Shown: positions 16,634 to 26,990, counted from the stretch's first letter. The stretch is 56,537 nucleotides of DNA from Bacteroidales bacterium (GCA_024636955.1 JAGXGB010000008.1:1-56537); one strand, 5' to 3'. Numbers and translations: made by a program. The notes: a model not told the origin generated them from the letters alone.

Positions 16634-18643
16634 ATGACTCGCCATTACCCTTTGCTGATACTGTGCGTGTTAGTGGCACTGTTACAGTTTGAAACGTTAG
16701 CACAAGCTCCACCGCCTGTATTAACTTGCGTGTCAGTAGTTTCAGACGATTCAGTGGAAGTAACCTGGGAAATTCCCACGGGTACATTTGCTGGATTCCG
16801 CTTATCCTACGGGCCTCCCGGCGGTCCGTTCATACCTTTAGATTATAGTTCTACAGTTAATTCAGCAATAATTTCCATTCCAGATCTAACAACAAACAAG
16901 TATGAGTTTTTCCTCAAAACTTTTACAAATCCTCCTATAATTTTTTCATCTGAATCAAATCACCAGTTTACTATATTATTGAACATTTCCGGTGATGGCA
17001 CGGGAGTAGCCAGGCTCGATTGGAATGAGCAGGGTACTCAGGATTTAGGATACAGGATACTACGATCAACTGATGGTGTGAACTTTATTGCTTTGTTGGG
17101 AATATTTTCACCACCACGACAATACGATACCATCAACGGCTATTGTGATCCTACTACATTTTATTATATGATAGAACATGGTCCATGCAATGCCCGCTCG
17201 AATGTTGTTACTGTAATGCTTCAGGACCTCACTCCACCTGCAGATCCGCGGATTACTTTGATAACAGTAAATGATGATGGTTACGCTGAGATATTCTGGG
17301 AACCGGGTACAAGCATTGATGTGAATGGATATATTATTGAGCGCTTAATTTCAACCGGGTATCCGTTTGATACTACCGGTTTAGTTACTTCAGCAGTAGA
17401 TAATTTTGTTTCTGACGCCGAATACCGCAGTCCTTGTGATGAAGTGGTTTCCTATGTTGTACGCTCAAGGGACCAATGTTTGCAGGCAAGTTCAGGTGAA
17501 ATAAGCTATACAAATCCTCAAAATACCATATTGCTTACCGGCAATACCAGTGAGTTGTGCGGCCGAAAGGCTACACTCAGGTGGAATAAGTATAAGAATA
17601 TGAGCCCGCCAGTGTCGCATTATAAAGTTGAACGTTCATTAGCCGGGGGGACATTTGTTGATATAGGGAATTTAACATCCACCGGTAACGCCACATATGA
17701 ATACATAGATCAGGATATACTGGAGGCAGGTGTGGAAGTAAAGTACAGGATTGGTGCTGTTGACATTAACAATTCGAAGGTATCACAGAGTTGTGAAAAG
17801 TTAATGATACCAGCTCCGGCAGAAGTAACAGCTTATGAAATAAATTACGTTACTGTAACTGATAATTCATTTATAACACTTGAGCTATCAGCCACTCCGC
17901 CCACGGTACCGCATGAAGTTGAAATATACCGGTTAAAGGATGATATACCCGACCTCATTGCTACTGTTCCCTGGGATAATTCTGGAACTTTAAGGTTTGA
18001 TGATCTAAGTGTGCAGGTAAACAGTGAAAACTACCTCTACTCTTCCAGGTTAATTGATGAATGTGGTTTCACAATAGCTACCGGAAATGAGTTCAACTCT
18101 ATACTGCTTGATATTGCCGTTGATAATGATGGCAACCCTTCACTTTTATGGAATAACCACATAGGCTGGGGCGCAGACTTAATTGAATACAGAATGTATA
18201 AATACGATGATGGTGTTCAAATGAACGGTTACCCAAAAACAGTGCCCATATCTCTCACAAGTTATGATGAAGCCGACACTCCGGATAATGGTTTTAATAC
18301 CACCTTTATAGTGGAGGCAGTTGATGCTAATGGCAGGGTAAGCCGGTCAAATGAAGTTTTGCTGACAAGGCAGGCACAGGTTGATATACCGAACGCATTC
18401 CGTCCATCAGGTGTTAATCAACAGTTTCGCCCAATACTTAAAAATGTTGATCCGTCATCATATTTGCTTGTGATATATAACCGTTGGGGGCAACGAATAT
18501 TTGAAACACAAAATATTACAGAGGGTTGGAACGGTAAATATAAAGGTAGAATGGAGCAGGGTTTTTATATTTACCAGGTATCATACAATGACCAGTCGGG
18601 AAATAACATTATAGAAAGGGGTTCGGTTATGTTATTCGATTAG
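16634..18643 (+). CDS. Secreted FnIII-repeat protein with gliding-motility-associated (T9SS type B) C-terminal domain
   Basis: A 669-residue exported protein. Residues 1-23 form a signal peptide ending in TLAQ. The body (about residues 30-580) is a string of fibronectin-type-III-like modules, seen as repeated patterns such as GYRILRSTDGVNF, GYIIERL, HYKVERSLAGG and EYRMYKYDDG. The last 85 residues, from VDIPNAFRPSGVNQQFRP through YNRWGQRIFET to GFYIYQVSY, are the gliding motility-associated C-terminal domain. That domain serves as the T9SS type B sorting signal and depends on PorE/SprF-like partners. It lies divergent to the type A T9SS protein. The function is probably a cell-surface filament or adhesin; no enzyme signature is seen. 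Confidence 0.9.
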   Translation: MTRHYPLLILCVLVALLQFETLAQAPPPVLTCVSVVSDDSVEVTWEIPTGTFAGFRLSYGPPGGPFIPLDYSSTVNSAIISIPDLTTNKYEFFLKTFTNPPIIFSSESNHQFTILLNISGDGTGVARLDWNEQGTQDLGYRILRSTDGVNFIALLGIFSPPRQYDTINGYCDPTTFYYMIEHGPCNARSNVVTVMLQDLTPPADPRITLITVNDDGYAEIFWEPGTSIDVNGYIIERLISTGYPFDTTGLVTSAVDNFVSDAEYRSPCDEVVSYVVRSRDQCLQASSGEISYTNPQNTILLTGNTSELCGRKATLRWNKYKNMSPPVSHYKVERSLAGGTFVDIGNLTSTGNATYEYIDQDILEAGVEVKYRIGAVDINNSKVSQSCEKLMIPAPAEVTAYEINYVTVTDNSFITLELSATPPTVPHEVEIYRLKDDIPDLIATVPWDNSGTLRFDDLSVQVNSENYLYSSRLIDECGFTIATGNEFNSILLDIAVDNDGNPSLLWNNHIGWGADLIEYRMYKYDDGVQMNGYPKTVPISLTSYDEADTPDNGFNTTFIVEAVDANGRVSRSNEVLLTRQAQVDIPNAFRPSGVNQQFRPILKNVDPSSYLLVIYNRWGQRIFETQNITEGWNGKYKGRMEQGFYIYQVSYNDQSGNNIIERGSVMLFD

Positions 18644-18817
18644 GTGTCTTCCTAAATTACTGTCGCCTCTTCTAATGTCGCCTCTTCGTAGTTTATTACC
18701 GCGGGTTACCTACCTAAAAATTCAAGGATTACTATAAAACCCGGGTTAACGAGCTGAAGATTTAAGGTTATTTAAGAACCGCGGACTATCTCCATCAACT
18801 ACTTTATTAAAATTAAT

Positions 18818-18825
18818 TAACTTTG
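18818..18825 (+). promoter_or_regulatory. -7 promoter box (TAACTTTG) of guaB
   Basis: An exact TAnnTTTG match 21 bases upstream of the guaB ATG at 18847. Its last three bases are the TTG that would otherwise be read as an earlier start codon for guaB. This argues that the coding region begins at 18847. Confidence 0.65.
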
Positions 18826-18846
18826 CACATTCCAAAAAGTGGTACT

Positions 18847-20316
18847 ATGTCTTTTAGTAATGATAAGTTTGTAGGTGAAGGTTACACATACGATGATGTT
18901 TTGCTTGTTCCGGCCTACTCTGAAGTACTTCCCCGCGAAGTTGACACAAGCTCAAGGTTTTCAAGAAATATAAAGATCAATATTCCTATTGTTTCAGCAG
19001 CAATGGACACGGTTACTGATTCAGTGATGGCAATTGCTATGGCACAGGAGGGAGGAATAGGGGTGTTGCATAAGAACATGTCAATAGAAGATCAGGCAAA
19101 TGAAGTGCGCAAAGTAAAGCGTGCTGAGAATGGTATGATACTCGACCCCATAACTTTGCAGGCTGATTCACGAGTTGCTGATGCACTCAAGATTATGGCG
19201 GATTTCAAGATTGGTGGGATACCGGTAATTGACAACTCAAACAAGCTGGTGGGTATTATCACCAACCGCGACCTACGTTTTGAACGCGATCCAAGGCGTC
19301 CGGTATATGAAGTAATGACTAAAGAGAATTTGATTACCACCACTGAATTTACTGATTTTGAAAAAGCTGCCGATATACTTCAGCAATATAAGATTGAGAA
19401 ACTACCTGTAGTTGATAAGGAATTCAAGTTAGTAGGTCTCATCACTTATAAAGATATTATCAAGATAAAGGCCAGACCAAATGCCTGTAAAGATGAGCGC
19501 GGACGATTAAGAGTTGCTGCAGCTGTGGGTGTAACGCGTGACCTGATTGAAAGAGTTGAAGCACTGGTAGCCAATGGTGTTGATGCAATAGTTATTGACA
19601 CTGCGCACGGGCACTCAAAAGGGGTTATGGATGCCGCTAAACTTTTTAAGAAATACTTCCCTAATACAGAACTCATCATTGGAAATGTTGGTACTGCCGA
19701 AGCCGCAAGAGACCTGAAGCAACTCAACATTGATGGCATTAAAGTAGGTATTGGTCCCGGTTCTATTTGTACCACCCGCATTATTGCAGGTATTGGTGTT
19801 CCACAGTTAACGGCGGTAAATGAGGTAGCAAGGGAACTTGCCGGTACAGGTATTCCTGTAATTGCCGACGGAGGTATCAGGTACACAGGTGACATCGCAA
19901 AAGCAATAGCAGCAGGTGCAGATTGTATTATGGCTGGAAGTCTTTTCGCGGGTGTTGAAGAATCACCGGGTGAAACAATAATTTACGAAGGAAGAAAGTA
20001 TAAAACATATCGCGGAATGGGTTCTATTGAAGCCATGCAAAAGGGATCAAAAGACCGTTATTTCCAGGATGCTGAGGATGATATCAAGAAACTTGTTCCT
20101 GAAGGAATAGTTGGCAGGGTGCCATACAAGGGTACATTATCAGAAGTGATACACCAGCTGGTTGGAGGGCTAAGAGCAGGAATGGGTTACACCGGTTCTA
20201 ATACCATTGAGGAATTGCAAAAAGCCAGGTTTATGAAAATTACCACTGCCGGAGTTACTGAAAGCCATCCGCACGATATTACTATTACACGTGAAGCACC
20301 TAATTACAGCAGATAA
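18847..20316 (+). CDS. guaB: Inosine-5'-monophosphate dehydrogenase
   Basis: A 489-residue enzyme that oxidises IMP to XMP with NAD+, the first step committed to GMP. The N-terminal [19 protein letters not shown] and [10 protein letters not shown] are classic. Two CBS domains sit at about residues 95-205 ([22 protein letters not shown] and [20 protein letters not shown]). The catalytic loop [10 protein letters not shown] holds Cys308, and [13 protein letters not shown] is the flap region. The start was set to ATG 18847 rather than the TTG at 18823, because that TTG lies inside a consensus promoter box. It is followed by the PPIase cluster, but a gap of over 110 bases makes a shared operon uncertain. 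Confidence 0.97.
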   Translation: MSFSNDKFVGEGYTYDDVLLVPAYSEVLPREVDTSSRFSRNIKINIPIVSAAMDTVTDSVMAIAMAQEGGIGVLHKNMSIEDQANEVRKVKRAENGMILDPITLQADSRVADALKIMADFKIGGIPVIDNSNKLVGIITNRDLRFERDPRRPVYEVMTKENLITTTEFTDFEKAADILQQYKIEKLPVVDKEFKLVGLITYKDIIKIKARPNACKDERGRLRVAAAVGVTRDLIERVEALVANGVDAIVIDTAHGHSKGVMDAAKLFKKYFPNTELIIGNVGTAEAARDLKQLNIDGIKVGIGPGSICTTRIIAGIGVPQLTAVNEVARELAGTGIPVIADGGIRYTGDIAKAIAAGADCIMAGSLFAGVEESPGETIIYEGRKYKTYRGMGSIEAMQKGSKDRYFQDAEDDIKKLVPEGIVGRVPYKGTLSEVIHQLVGGLRAGMGYTGSNTIEELQKARFMKITTAGVTESHPHDITITREAPNYSR

Positions 20317-20429
20317 ATCTGATAAACAATCAGGTTGTTAGTGAACAACAGAGCAGGTTATCTAATCAGAACAGACACAATTATTGCCACCATTATATAA
20401 GACAAATTAAACCAAAGAATCCCCATACA

Positions 20430-22421
20430 ATGAAAAACAAGTGCGCCTTAACTCTTATGCTTGGCATGATTTTCCTTATGTCAGTGACCTCCGTCGTTGC
20501 ACAGGAAAAAGATCCTGTTATCCTTAAAGTAGCAGGTGAAGAAATCACCAAAAGTGAGTTTTTGAATGTATACCAAAAGAACAATGTAAACGGCGATGTA
20601 ATTGACCGTAAATCACTTGAGGAATACATGGAACTATACATCAACTTCAGGTTGAAGGTGAAAGAAGCTGAATCACTTGGCATGGATACCATGCGTTCGT
20701 TTATTGATGAACTGGCGGGTTACCGTAAACAACTTGCACAGCCTTATCTCATTGATGAAAAAACGAACCGCTCTTTGCTTGAAGAAGCATATAGTCGCAA
20801 GAATGAGGATATCCGTGCAAGTCATCTGCTTATAAAGGTTGATCGTAATGCAACACCCGCTGATACGCTTGAAGCTTACAAAAAGGTAATGGCCTTACGT
20901 AAGAGCATACTCAAAGGCGAAGATTTCGGCAAAGTGGCTATGGAAAGTTCTGACGACCTTTCAGCTCGTGACCGAGTGGTTGAAAAGCAAACAATTAAGG
21001 GCAATAAAGGCGACCTCGGATATTTTACTGTGTTTGATATGGTTTATCCTTTTGAGTCGGGCGCTTATAACACTAAAGTGGGTGAAGTTTCTATGCCGGT
21101 GCGTAGTGACTTCGGTTATCATCTTATTAAAGTTACTGACCGTAAACCTGCCCTTGGAAAAGTACAGGTTGCTCATATACTTATGCGCCCCCCAGCAAAT
21201 GCAACTGCTGCCGACAGTGCAGAAATGGATAGAAAAGCAATGGATATATACAACCGCTTGCAAAGTGGTGAAGAATTCGCAGTATTAGCAAAACAGTTTT
21301 CTGACGACAATTCAACAGCATCTAAAGGAGGCGTATTACCATGGTTTGGTGCTAATCGAATGATCCCTGAATTTATTAAAGAAGTTTCAAAACTTAAACA
21401 ACCCAACGAAATTGCAAAACCATTTACCTCAAGCTTCGGCTGGCATATTGTTAAGCTATTGGAAAGAAAGGAAATAGGCTCTTACGAAGATAACCTGAAT
21501 GAGTTAAAGCAGAACCTTGCACGCAGCGACAGAGCCAGGAAAAGCGAAGAGGCACTCATTTTACGCATAAAGGATGAGCACAAATTCACGCAGAACCGAA
21601 AAGCAATAGGTGATTTCTATAAGGTAGTTACTGACACTATATTTAAAGGCGGTTGGAATGCTGAAAGTGCTAGTGGACTTGATAAAAATATGTTCACCAT
21701 TGGCCGTCGTGGTTACAACCAGCAGGACTTTGCTCAGTGGCTTGAGAAAAACCAGCGTCAGGCTCCTGTAGAAAACATCTCTGTTTATATCGACAGAATG
21801 TACAACATGTTCATCAACCAGAAACTCCTGGACTATGAGGACAGTCAGCTTGAAAGCAAATATCCTGAATTCCGGTTGCTAATGAAAGAATACCGTGATG
21901 GTATACTCTTGTTTGAGCTCACAGAAGATAAAATATGGTCAAAAGCAGGTAAGGACACTACCGGACTTGAAGCATTTTACAAGGCTAATAAAAGCAATTA
22001 TATGTGGGGTGAGCGTGTTGATGCTTCTACCTATACCCTCAACTCAACTGATAAAAAAGTAATTAGCGAGTTCAAATCACTGTTAAAGAAGAATCTTACC
22101 GATAATGAACTGTTGGAAACGATGAACAATGATAGTACTACTATGCTGTCAGTTGATCGCCGCAAATACGAAAAAGGGGAGAACGAACAAGTTGATAAGG
22201 TTAAATGGGCAGCCGGTGAAATAACTGAAACAGTAATGAATGGTAAAACAACCATCATTGCAGTTAACGAAGTGGTTGAACCTGAACCTAAAAAGCTCAA
22301 TGAAGCGCGAGGTGTGGTAACAGCAAATTACCAGGACTACCTTGAACAGCAGTGGATCAAGGAGCTAAGAGCTAAGTACCCTTATAAAGTGAATGAAGAA
22401 GTATTATCGTCAATAAAATAA
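20430..22421 (+). CDS. Periplasmic peptidyl-prolyl isomerase with two parvulin domains
   Basis: A 663-residue exported protein. A signal peptide (residues 1-25, ending VVAQ) is followed by a SurA-like N-terminal helical region (VAGEEITKSEFLNVYQKNN). Two parvulin (PpiC) rotamase domains follow, at about residues 128-232 (IRASHLLIKVDR ... GYFTVFDMVYPFE ... RSDFGYHLIKVTDRK) and 240-350 (VQVAHILMRPP ... GGVLPWFGANRMIPEF ... SSFGWHIVKLLERK). About residues 360-660 are a poorly conserved C-terminal part. It is probably a chaperone for outer-membrane proteins in the periplasm. Its TAA overlaps the ATG of the next gene by one base, so the two are translationally coupled. Confidence 0.93.
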   Translation: MKNKCALTLMLGMIFLMSVTSVVAQEKDPVILKVAGEEITKSEFLNVYQKNNVNGDVIDRKSLEEYMELYINFRLKVKEAESLGMDTMRSFIDELAGYRKQLAQPYLIDEKTNRSLLEEAYSRKNEDIRASHLLIKVDRNATPADTLEAYKKVMALRKSILKGEDFGKVAMESSDDLSARDRVVEKQTIKGNKGDLGYFTVFDMVYPFESGAYNTKVGEVSMPVRSDFGYHLIKVTDRKPALGKVQVAHILMRPPANATAADSAEMDRKAMDIYNRLQSGEEFAVLAKQFSDDNSTASKGGVLPWFGANRMIPEFIKEVSKLKQPNEIAKPFTSSFGWHIVKLLERKEIGSYEDNLNELKQNLARSDRARKSEEALILRIKDEHKFTQNRKAIGDFYKVVTDTIFKGGWNAESASGLDKNMFTIGRRGYNQQDFAQWLEKNQRQAPVENISVYIDRMYNMFINQKLLDYEDSQLESKYPEFRLLMKEYRDGILLFELTEDKIWSKAGKDTTGLEAFYKANKSNYMWGERVDASTYTLNSTDKKVISEFKSLLKKNLTDNELLETMNNDSTTMLSVDRRKYEKGENEQVDKVKWAAGEITETVMNGKTTIIAVNEVVEPEPKKLNEARGVVTANYQDYLEQQWIKELRAKYPYKVNEEVLSSIK

Positions 22422-23284
22422 TGTATAGAAGATTATACATCATATTGTTACTGATCATACCGGTTATGGCTATGACAAGCTGTAAGTTTTTTCCTGGAAA
22501 GAAAAGCGGACAGATCATTGCAGAGTGTTACGGTCAGTACCTGTATGTTGATGATCTGGAAGGTATAGTGGTTTCAGGACTTCCTCCTAATGACAGTATT
22601 GCAGTAGTGCGACAGTTTATTGATAATTGGATCATGCAACAGATCATGCTTCAACAGGCAGAAAACAATCTAACTGAAAGCCAGACGGATTTCACTGACC
22701 AGGTAGAGGCATATAGGAATTCACTGATCATTTATGCCTATGAAAGTGAATTGATTAGACAGAAACTTGATACTACAGTTTCAATGGCTCAGATTGAGGA
22801 ATTTTATAATAATAATCAGCAGGACTTTCAATTGCGCGAGAACATTGTTAAGGCAAGATACATCAAGATACCTGCCGGTACTAAACAAGATGTTGTTAAG
22901 AAAGCTGAACGGCTATTGAAATCAGATAACATTGATGATATTGACAAATTGCTTGACTTATGTCAGAATTCAATGCTCACCTGTTACACGGAGGAAGATA
23001 ATTGGATAAGATTTGATGATTTGATAAGAGAAGTGCCGATTGCAGCTGAAGATCAGGAGAGTTTCCTTAAAAGCAGACGTTACTATGAGGCAAGTGACTC
23101 ATTATATATGTACCTGGTGAATTTTAAGGAGATAAAAACTAAAGAAGCAGTATCGCCGTTATCATTCGAAATTGACAATATCAGGAATTTGATACTTAAC
23201 CGCCGGAAGATTGAACTGATGGAAAGAATGCAGCAGGAAGTGTTTAAAGAGGCAATGAAAAACAATGACTTTACGATCTATTAA
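22421..23284 (+). CDS. SurA-like lipoprotein without a rotamase domain
   Basis: A 287-residue predicted lipoprotein: the lipobox MTSC places the acylated Cys at residue 21. The chain resembles the helical chaperone part of PpiC/SurA proteins ([44 protein letters not shown], then [24 protein letters not shown]). However, it lacks the GxxxxFxxxxxxPxxF-type parvulin core and the usual HxLL strand. A binding or scaffold role beside its two rotamase neighbours is inferred. It overlaps the upstream gene by one base (TAATG), and its stop lies 20 bases before the next start, so the three form one operon. Confidence 0.8.
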   Translation: MYRRLYIILLLIIPVMAMTSCKFFPGKKSGQIIAECYGQYLYVDDLEGIVVSGLPPNDSIAVVRQFIDNWIMQQIMLQQAENNLTESQTDFTDQVEAYRNSLIIYAYESELIRQKLDTTVSMAQIEEFYNNNQQDFQLRENIVKARYIKIPAGTKQDVVKKAERLLKSDNIDDIDKLLDLCQNSMLTCYTEEDNWIRFDDLIREVPIAAEDQESFLKSRRYYEASDSLYMYLVNFKEIKTKEAVSPLSFEIDNIRNLILNRRKIELMERMQQEVFKEAMKNNDFTIY

Positions 23285-23303
23285 AATACTGAAAAATAAG
23301 AAT

Positions 23304-24653
23304 ATGAGAAAATTCATCAGCATACTTACATTGTTTTTAGCTGTATTTACTATTAACGTTGTAAAGGCGCAAGAGCAAGTAATAGATGAGGTAGTTGCAG
23401 TAGTAGGCGCTAACTTTATACTTGCATCAGATGTTGAAACCCAATACCTGCAGTATAGGGAACAGGGTAATATCAGTGATGCAAGGGCATTGAGATGCCG
23501 AATATTTGAGGACCTGCTCTTCCAAAAACTCATGCTTAACCAGGCTGAACTTGATAGTATAAATATTACTGAGGAAGAAGTAAACCAAACTATGGATGCT
23601 CGTTTCAGGTACTATATACAGCAATTCGGCTCACAGGAGAAAATGGAGAAATTTTATAAGAAATCACTCCTTGAAATCAGAGAAGATTTCCGCTCTACCG
23701 TTAAGCAGCAGATAATGATTGATCAGGTTCAGCAAACGCTCGTTGCTGAAGTTAAGGTTACCCCTGCCGAGGTTCGTCGTATGTTCAACTCACTACCTAA
23801 GGATAGTGTTCCTGTTATTGAAAGGGAATTTGAGATTGGCAGGATAGTAAAAGAGCCCGGTATTTCAAAGGAAGAGATGGAAGCAACCCGCAACCGTCTT
23901 AGAGGCTTGAGAGAAAGGATATTAAATGGTGAGAACTTTAATGCACTGGCAGTATTGTACTCGGAAGATCCAGGGTCAGCAAAGAAGGGTGGAGAATTGG
24001 GTTTCGTTGGAAGAGGTCAGCTTTACTCAGAATATGAAGCTGCTGCTTTCCAACTTAAAAGAGGCGAAATTTCAGATGTAATAAAAACCAAAGCGGGCTA
24101 CCATATAATTCAGATGATAGAACGCCGGGGTGAACAAATCAATACAAGGCACATACTGCTCATGCCGAAGGTAGATAATGAAGAATTAGCCATAGCAGGC
24201 AAACTTTTAGATAGCGTTGCTGTTTTGATTCGTGAAAAGAAAATGACGTTTGAAGAAGCTGCCTTGAAATACTCCGATGATCCCGGTAAAATAAGCGGTG
24301 GTTTAATTGTAAATCCTAATACAGGAAATACAAAATTCACACCTGCGCAGCTTGATCCAAAGGTGTTTGCTATAATTGACAAACTGAAAGTAGGCGATAT
24401 ATCAGGTCCTATCAGTCTGCTCAATGATGAAGGAAAACCAACTGTACAGTTGCTGTACTTGGTTTCACAGACAGAATCACATGTTGCTAACCTCAGGGAA
24501 GATTATAATGACATACAGGAATGGGCACTTAATAAAAAGAAAGGTGAATCGCTTGATAAGTGGATTACTGATAAAATAAGTAAGACATACTTCCGTATTA
24601 GTCCGGCTTATGAAGATTGTAATTTCACGCATTCATGGGAGCTTACAAGATAA
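23304..24653 (+). CDS. SurA-like peptidyl-prolyl isomerase/chaperone
   Basis: A 449-residue periplasmic chaperone. The start is set to ATG 23304, because [23 protein letters not shown] is a clean signal peptide. An earlier in-frame ATG at 23265 would add 13 residues overlapping the upstream gene. The SurA N domain ([28 protein letters not shown]) is followed by two parvulin domains: about residues 165-265 ([10 protein letters not shown] ... [23 protein letters not shown] ... [16 protein letters not shown]) and 270-370 ([11 protein letters not shown]). In E. coli, SurA helps fold outer-membrane beta-barrels. Here it ends a three-gene PPIase operon, next to moxR. Confidence 0.92.
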   Translation: MRKFISILTLFLAVFTINVVKAQEQVIDEVVAVVGANFILASDVETQYLQYREQGNISDARALRCRIFEDLLFQKLMLNQAELDSINITEEEVNQTMDARFRYYIQQFGSQEKMEKFYKKSLLEIREDFRSTVKQQIMIDQVQQTLVAEVKVTPAEVRRMFNSLPKDSVPVIEREFEIGRIVKEPGISKEEMEATRNRLRGLRERILNGENFNALAVLYSEDPGSAKKGGELGFVGRGQLYSEYEAAAFQLKRGEISDVIKTKAGYHIIQMIERRGEQINTRHILLMPKVDNEELAIAGKLLDSVAVLIREKKMTFEEAALKYSDDPGKISGGLIVNPNTGNTKFTPAQLDPKVFAIIDKLKVGDISGPISLLNDEGKPTVQLLYLVSQTESHVANLREDYNDIQEWALNKKKGESLDKWITDKISKTYFRISPAYEDCNFTHSWELTR

Positions 24654-24729
24654 TCTTCTCTCAGTATTTACCGCTTAACAGAGATAAAAACGTTTGAACC
24701 GGATTAATAACACATACTAAAAATACACA

Positions 24730-25698
24730 ATGATCTCTTTTAAATCAGATGTTGAGGCTGTTGACTCTTTCGGAGAGAAGTACAGGATGCTTACTGCTGA
24801 AATAGGCAAAGTGATAGTTGGGCAGGATGATGTTATCAGGGATGTGCTTATTTGCATCTTTAGTAAAGGACATGCCCTGCTGGTTGGTGTTCCCGGTCTT
24901 GCGAAAACTCTCTTGGTAAATACAATAGCCAGGTCACTTGGACTTACTTACAGCCGTATACAGTTTACTCCTGACCTAATGCCTTCAGATATTTTAGGCA
25001 CTGAAATTTTAGATGAGAACAGGAGATTCCGGTTCTTAAGAGGTCCGATATTTGCCAACATAATACTTGCTGATGAGATTAACCGTACGCCTCCTAAAAC
25101 ACAGTCGGCCTTGCTGGAAGCTATGCAAGAAAAAGCAGTGACAGTGGCAGGTGAGAGCCACCATCTTACTGAACCTTTTTTTGTACTTGCTACCCAAAAC
25201 CCAATTGAACAGGAAGGTACTTACCCACTACCTGAGGCGCAACTCGACAGGTTTATGCTTAATATCTGGCTTGATTACCCAACCTTTGAGCAAGAGCTTG
25301 ATGTAGTTAAAAATACCACAACTGAAAAAGTTACCACCACTAATGTAGTACTTGCCACTGAGGAGATATTGTATTATCAGAACCTCATAAGGCGAATTCC
25401 TGTGCCCGATAACGTGTACAAGTATGCTGTAAATGTTGCTGCTAAAACACGTCCGGGTACAACACTTGCTCATGACTGGGCAAATAAATACCTTACCTGG
25501 GGAGCCGGACCACGTGCTTCACAATATATGATCATTGGGGCTAAATGCAATGCTGCAATACGTGGTAAGTACTCCCCTGATATTGAAGATGTTCAGGCAG
25601 TTGCTACCAACATACTACGTCACCGTATTGTACGCAATTACAAGGCTGAAGCTGAAGGAATTTCAGTAAAAGCAATAGTTGATGAGTTGTTGAAGTAG
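24730..25698 (+). CDS. MoxR-family AAA+ ATPase
   Basis: A 322-residue AAA+ protein of the MoxR group, which acts as a chaperone for assembly of protein complexes, often with von Willebrand-type partners. Walker A is GVPGLAKT, Walker B is ILADEINRTPP, sensor 1 lies in FFVLATQNPIEQEGTYPLPEAQLDRF, and the C-terminal lid contains GPRASQYMIIGAK. Usually a DUF58 gene and vWA membrane proteins follow. Here none does, since the next gene, galK, is on the opposite strand only 7 bases away. The partner genes are either elsewhere or missing. Confidence 0.93.
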   Translation: MISFKSDVEAVDSFGEKYRMLTAEIGKVIVGQDDVIRDVLICIFSKGHALLVGVPGLAKTLLVNTIARSLGLTYSRIQFTPDLMPSDILGTEILDENRRFRFLRGPIFANIILADEINRTPPKTQSALLEAMQEKAVTVAGESHHLTEPFFVLATQNPIEQEGTYPLPEAQLDRFMLNIWLDYPTFEQELDVVKNTTTEKVTTTNVVLATEEILYYQNLIRRIPVPDNVYKYAVNVAAKTRPGTTLAHDWANKYLTWGAGPRASQYMIIGAKCNAAIRGKYSPDIEDVQAVATNILRHRIVRNYKAEAEGISVKAIVDELLK

Positions 25699-25705
25699 GA
25701 AATAC

Positions 25706-26863
25706 CTACGCGATTTTTCCTGCACCATCACCAACTCTGGCGACATAGAAGATAGGCTTAAGTCCTATCTGTTCTTCGTATGCATGACCCACTTTATTAA
25801 TCAGAGCTTCAACATATCGTTTGTCAACAATAGCAATTGCACATCCTCCGAAACCAGCACCGGTCATACGAGCACCAAGAACACCCTTTACTTTGCGGGC
25901 AGCATTAACAATAGTATCAAGTTCCTTTCCTGTAACTTCGTAATCATGGCGCAATGATTCATGTGATTCATTCATAAGTTGACCTAAGGTTACGAGATCG
26001 CCACGTTTGAGGGCTGCTACTGAAAGTTTCACACGATGGTTTTCACTGATCACATGCCGGGCACGATGGTATATAATAGGATCATTAATTAGTGCTCCAT
26101 GGATTTCAAACTCATCAAGAGTGATATCGCTTAGGTCAATCATAGGTTTGGCTTTCCTTAACTCTTCAAGTGCTACACCACATTCAGCTACCCTCTCATT
26201 ATATTTTGATTCTGATAGTTCCCTGCGCTTATTTGTATTCATGATAACAATGGAATGCTCCTTAAGATCAAGTGGTACATGTTCATAATCAAGTGTACGA
26301 CAATCGAGAAACAGTGCTTCATTCGCCTTTCCCATTCCAATGGAGAACTGGTCCATAATGCCACATTGCATACCAACAAAGAAGTTTTCAGCAAGTTGCG
26401 ATAGTTTTACCAGTTCAAGACGGTCAATATTGGCTTCATAAAGGTCATTCAGCGCAACAGCTGTTACTATTTCAATGGAGGCAGAACTTGAAAGACCAGC
26501 GCCATTCGGAATATCACCTGAAAACAGGAAGTCAGCTCCAGTAGAGATACTTACTTCCCGTTTAATGAACTGATCTATTACACCCAGAGGGTAATTTACC
26601 CATTCATCGCCATGTTTTCTACTGAGCTCACTGAGTGGCACTTCAGTTTTGTACTTGAAATTAGTGGTTTTAAAGCGCATTTTCTGATCGTTATTTGGTG
26701 CAATAGCCAAATAAGTACCAAAACTGATAGCACACGGCAGTACAAAGCCTCCGTTATAATCGGTATGTTCACCAATTATATTTACCCTGCCTGGGGCAAA
26801 ATATACCGAAGGTTCAGTACCGTATGTTTCTGTAAACAGTTTCTTGAAAGCGCTTATGTCCAT
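25706..26863 (-). CDS. galK: Galactokinase
   Basis: A 385-residue GHMP-family kinase that phosphorylates galactose to galactose 1-phosphate, the entry to the Leloir pathway. The galactokinase signature GRVNIIGEHTDYNGGFVLPCAI, the ATP-binding GAGLSSSASIE, the catalytic Asp in QCGIMDQFSIGMGK, and the GHMP motif 3 RMTGAGFGGCAI are all present. No galT, galE, galM or sugar transporter lies next to it in this window. The upstream region (26880-26990) holds a pair of aggtggtNgtca repeats and an inverted aaacattt/aaatgttt pair that could be operators. Confidence 0.95.
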   Translation of the reverse strand: MDISAFKKLFTETYGTEPSVYFAPGRVNIIGEHTDYNGGFVLPCAISFGTYLAIAPNNDQKMRFKTTNFKYKTEVPLSELSRKHGDEWVNYPLGVIDQFIKREVSISTGADFLFSGDIPNGAGLSSSASIEIVTAVALNDLYEANIDRLELVKLSQLAENFFVGMQCGIMDQFSIGMGKANEALFLDCRTLDYEHVPLDLKEHSIVIMNTNKRRELSESKYNERVAECGVALEELRKAKPMIDLSDITLDEFEIHGALINDPIIYHRARHVISENHRVKLSVAALKRGDLVTLGQLMNESHESLRHDYEVTGKELDTIVNAARKVKGVLGARMTGAGFGGCAIAIVDKRYVEALINKVGHAYEEQIGLKPIFYVARVGDGAGKIA

Positions 26864-26892
26864 ATTGATGATCTTTAATAAATGTGAAATTG

Positions 26893-26990
26893 AAACATTT
26901 AGGTGGTAGTCAGCACACTATACATTATCTACAAAGTATACCTTAAAATGTTTGAGGTGGATTTTATTAAACTTGGTTAGGTGGTCGTCA
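26893..26990. promoter_or_regulatory. Repeated motifs upstream of galK (possible operators)
   Basis: The sequence ttaggtggtagtca (26899-26912) recurs as ttaggtggtcgtca (26977-26990), one mismatch in 14. A third partial copy, gaggtgg, is at about 26954-26960. The octamer aaacattt (26893-26900) has an exact inverted partner, aaatgttt (26946-26953). The site lies between divergent galK and the efflux operon. No regulator is encoded nearby, so function is inferred. Confidence 0.35.

Noticed and set aside
18823-18846. Earlier TTG start for guaB.
   Set aside because: The TTG is inside a perfect -7 promoter box, and the added residues (HIPKSGT) are not part of the family.
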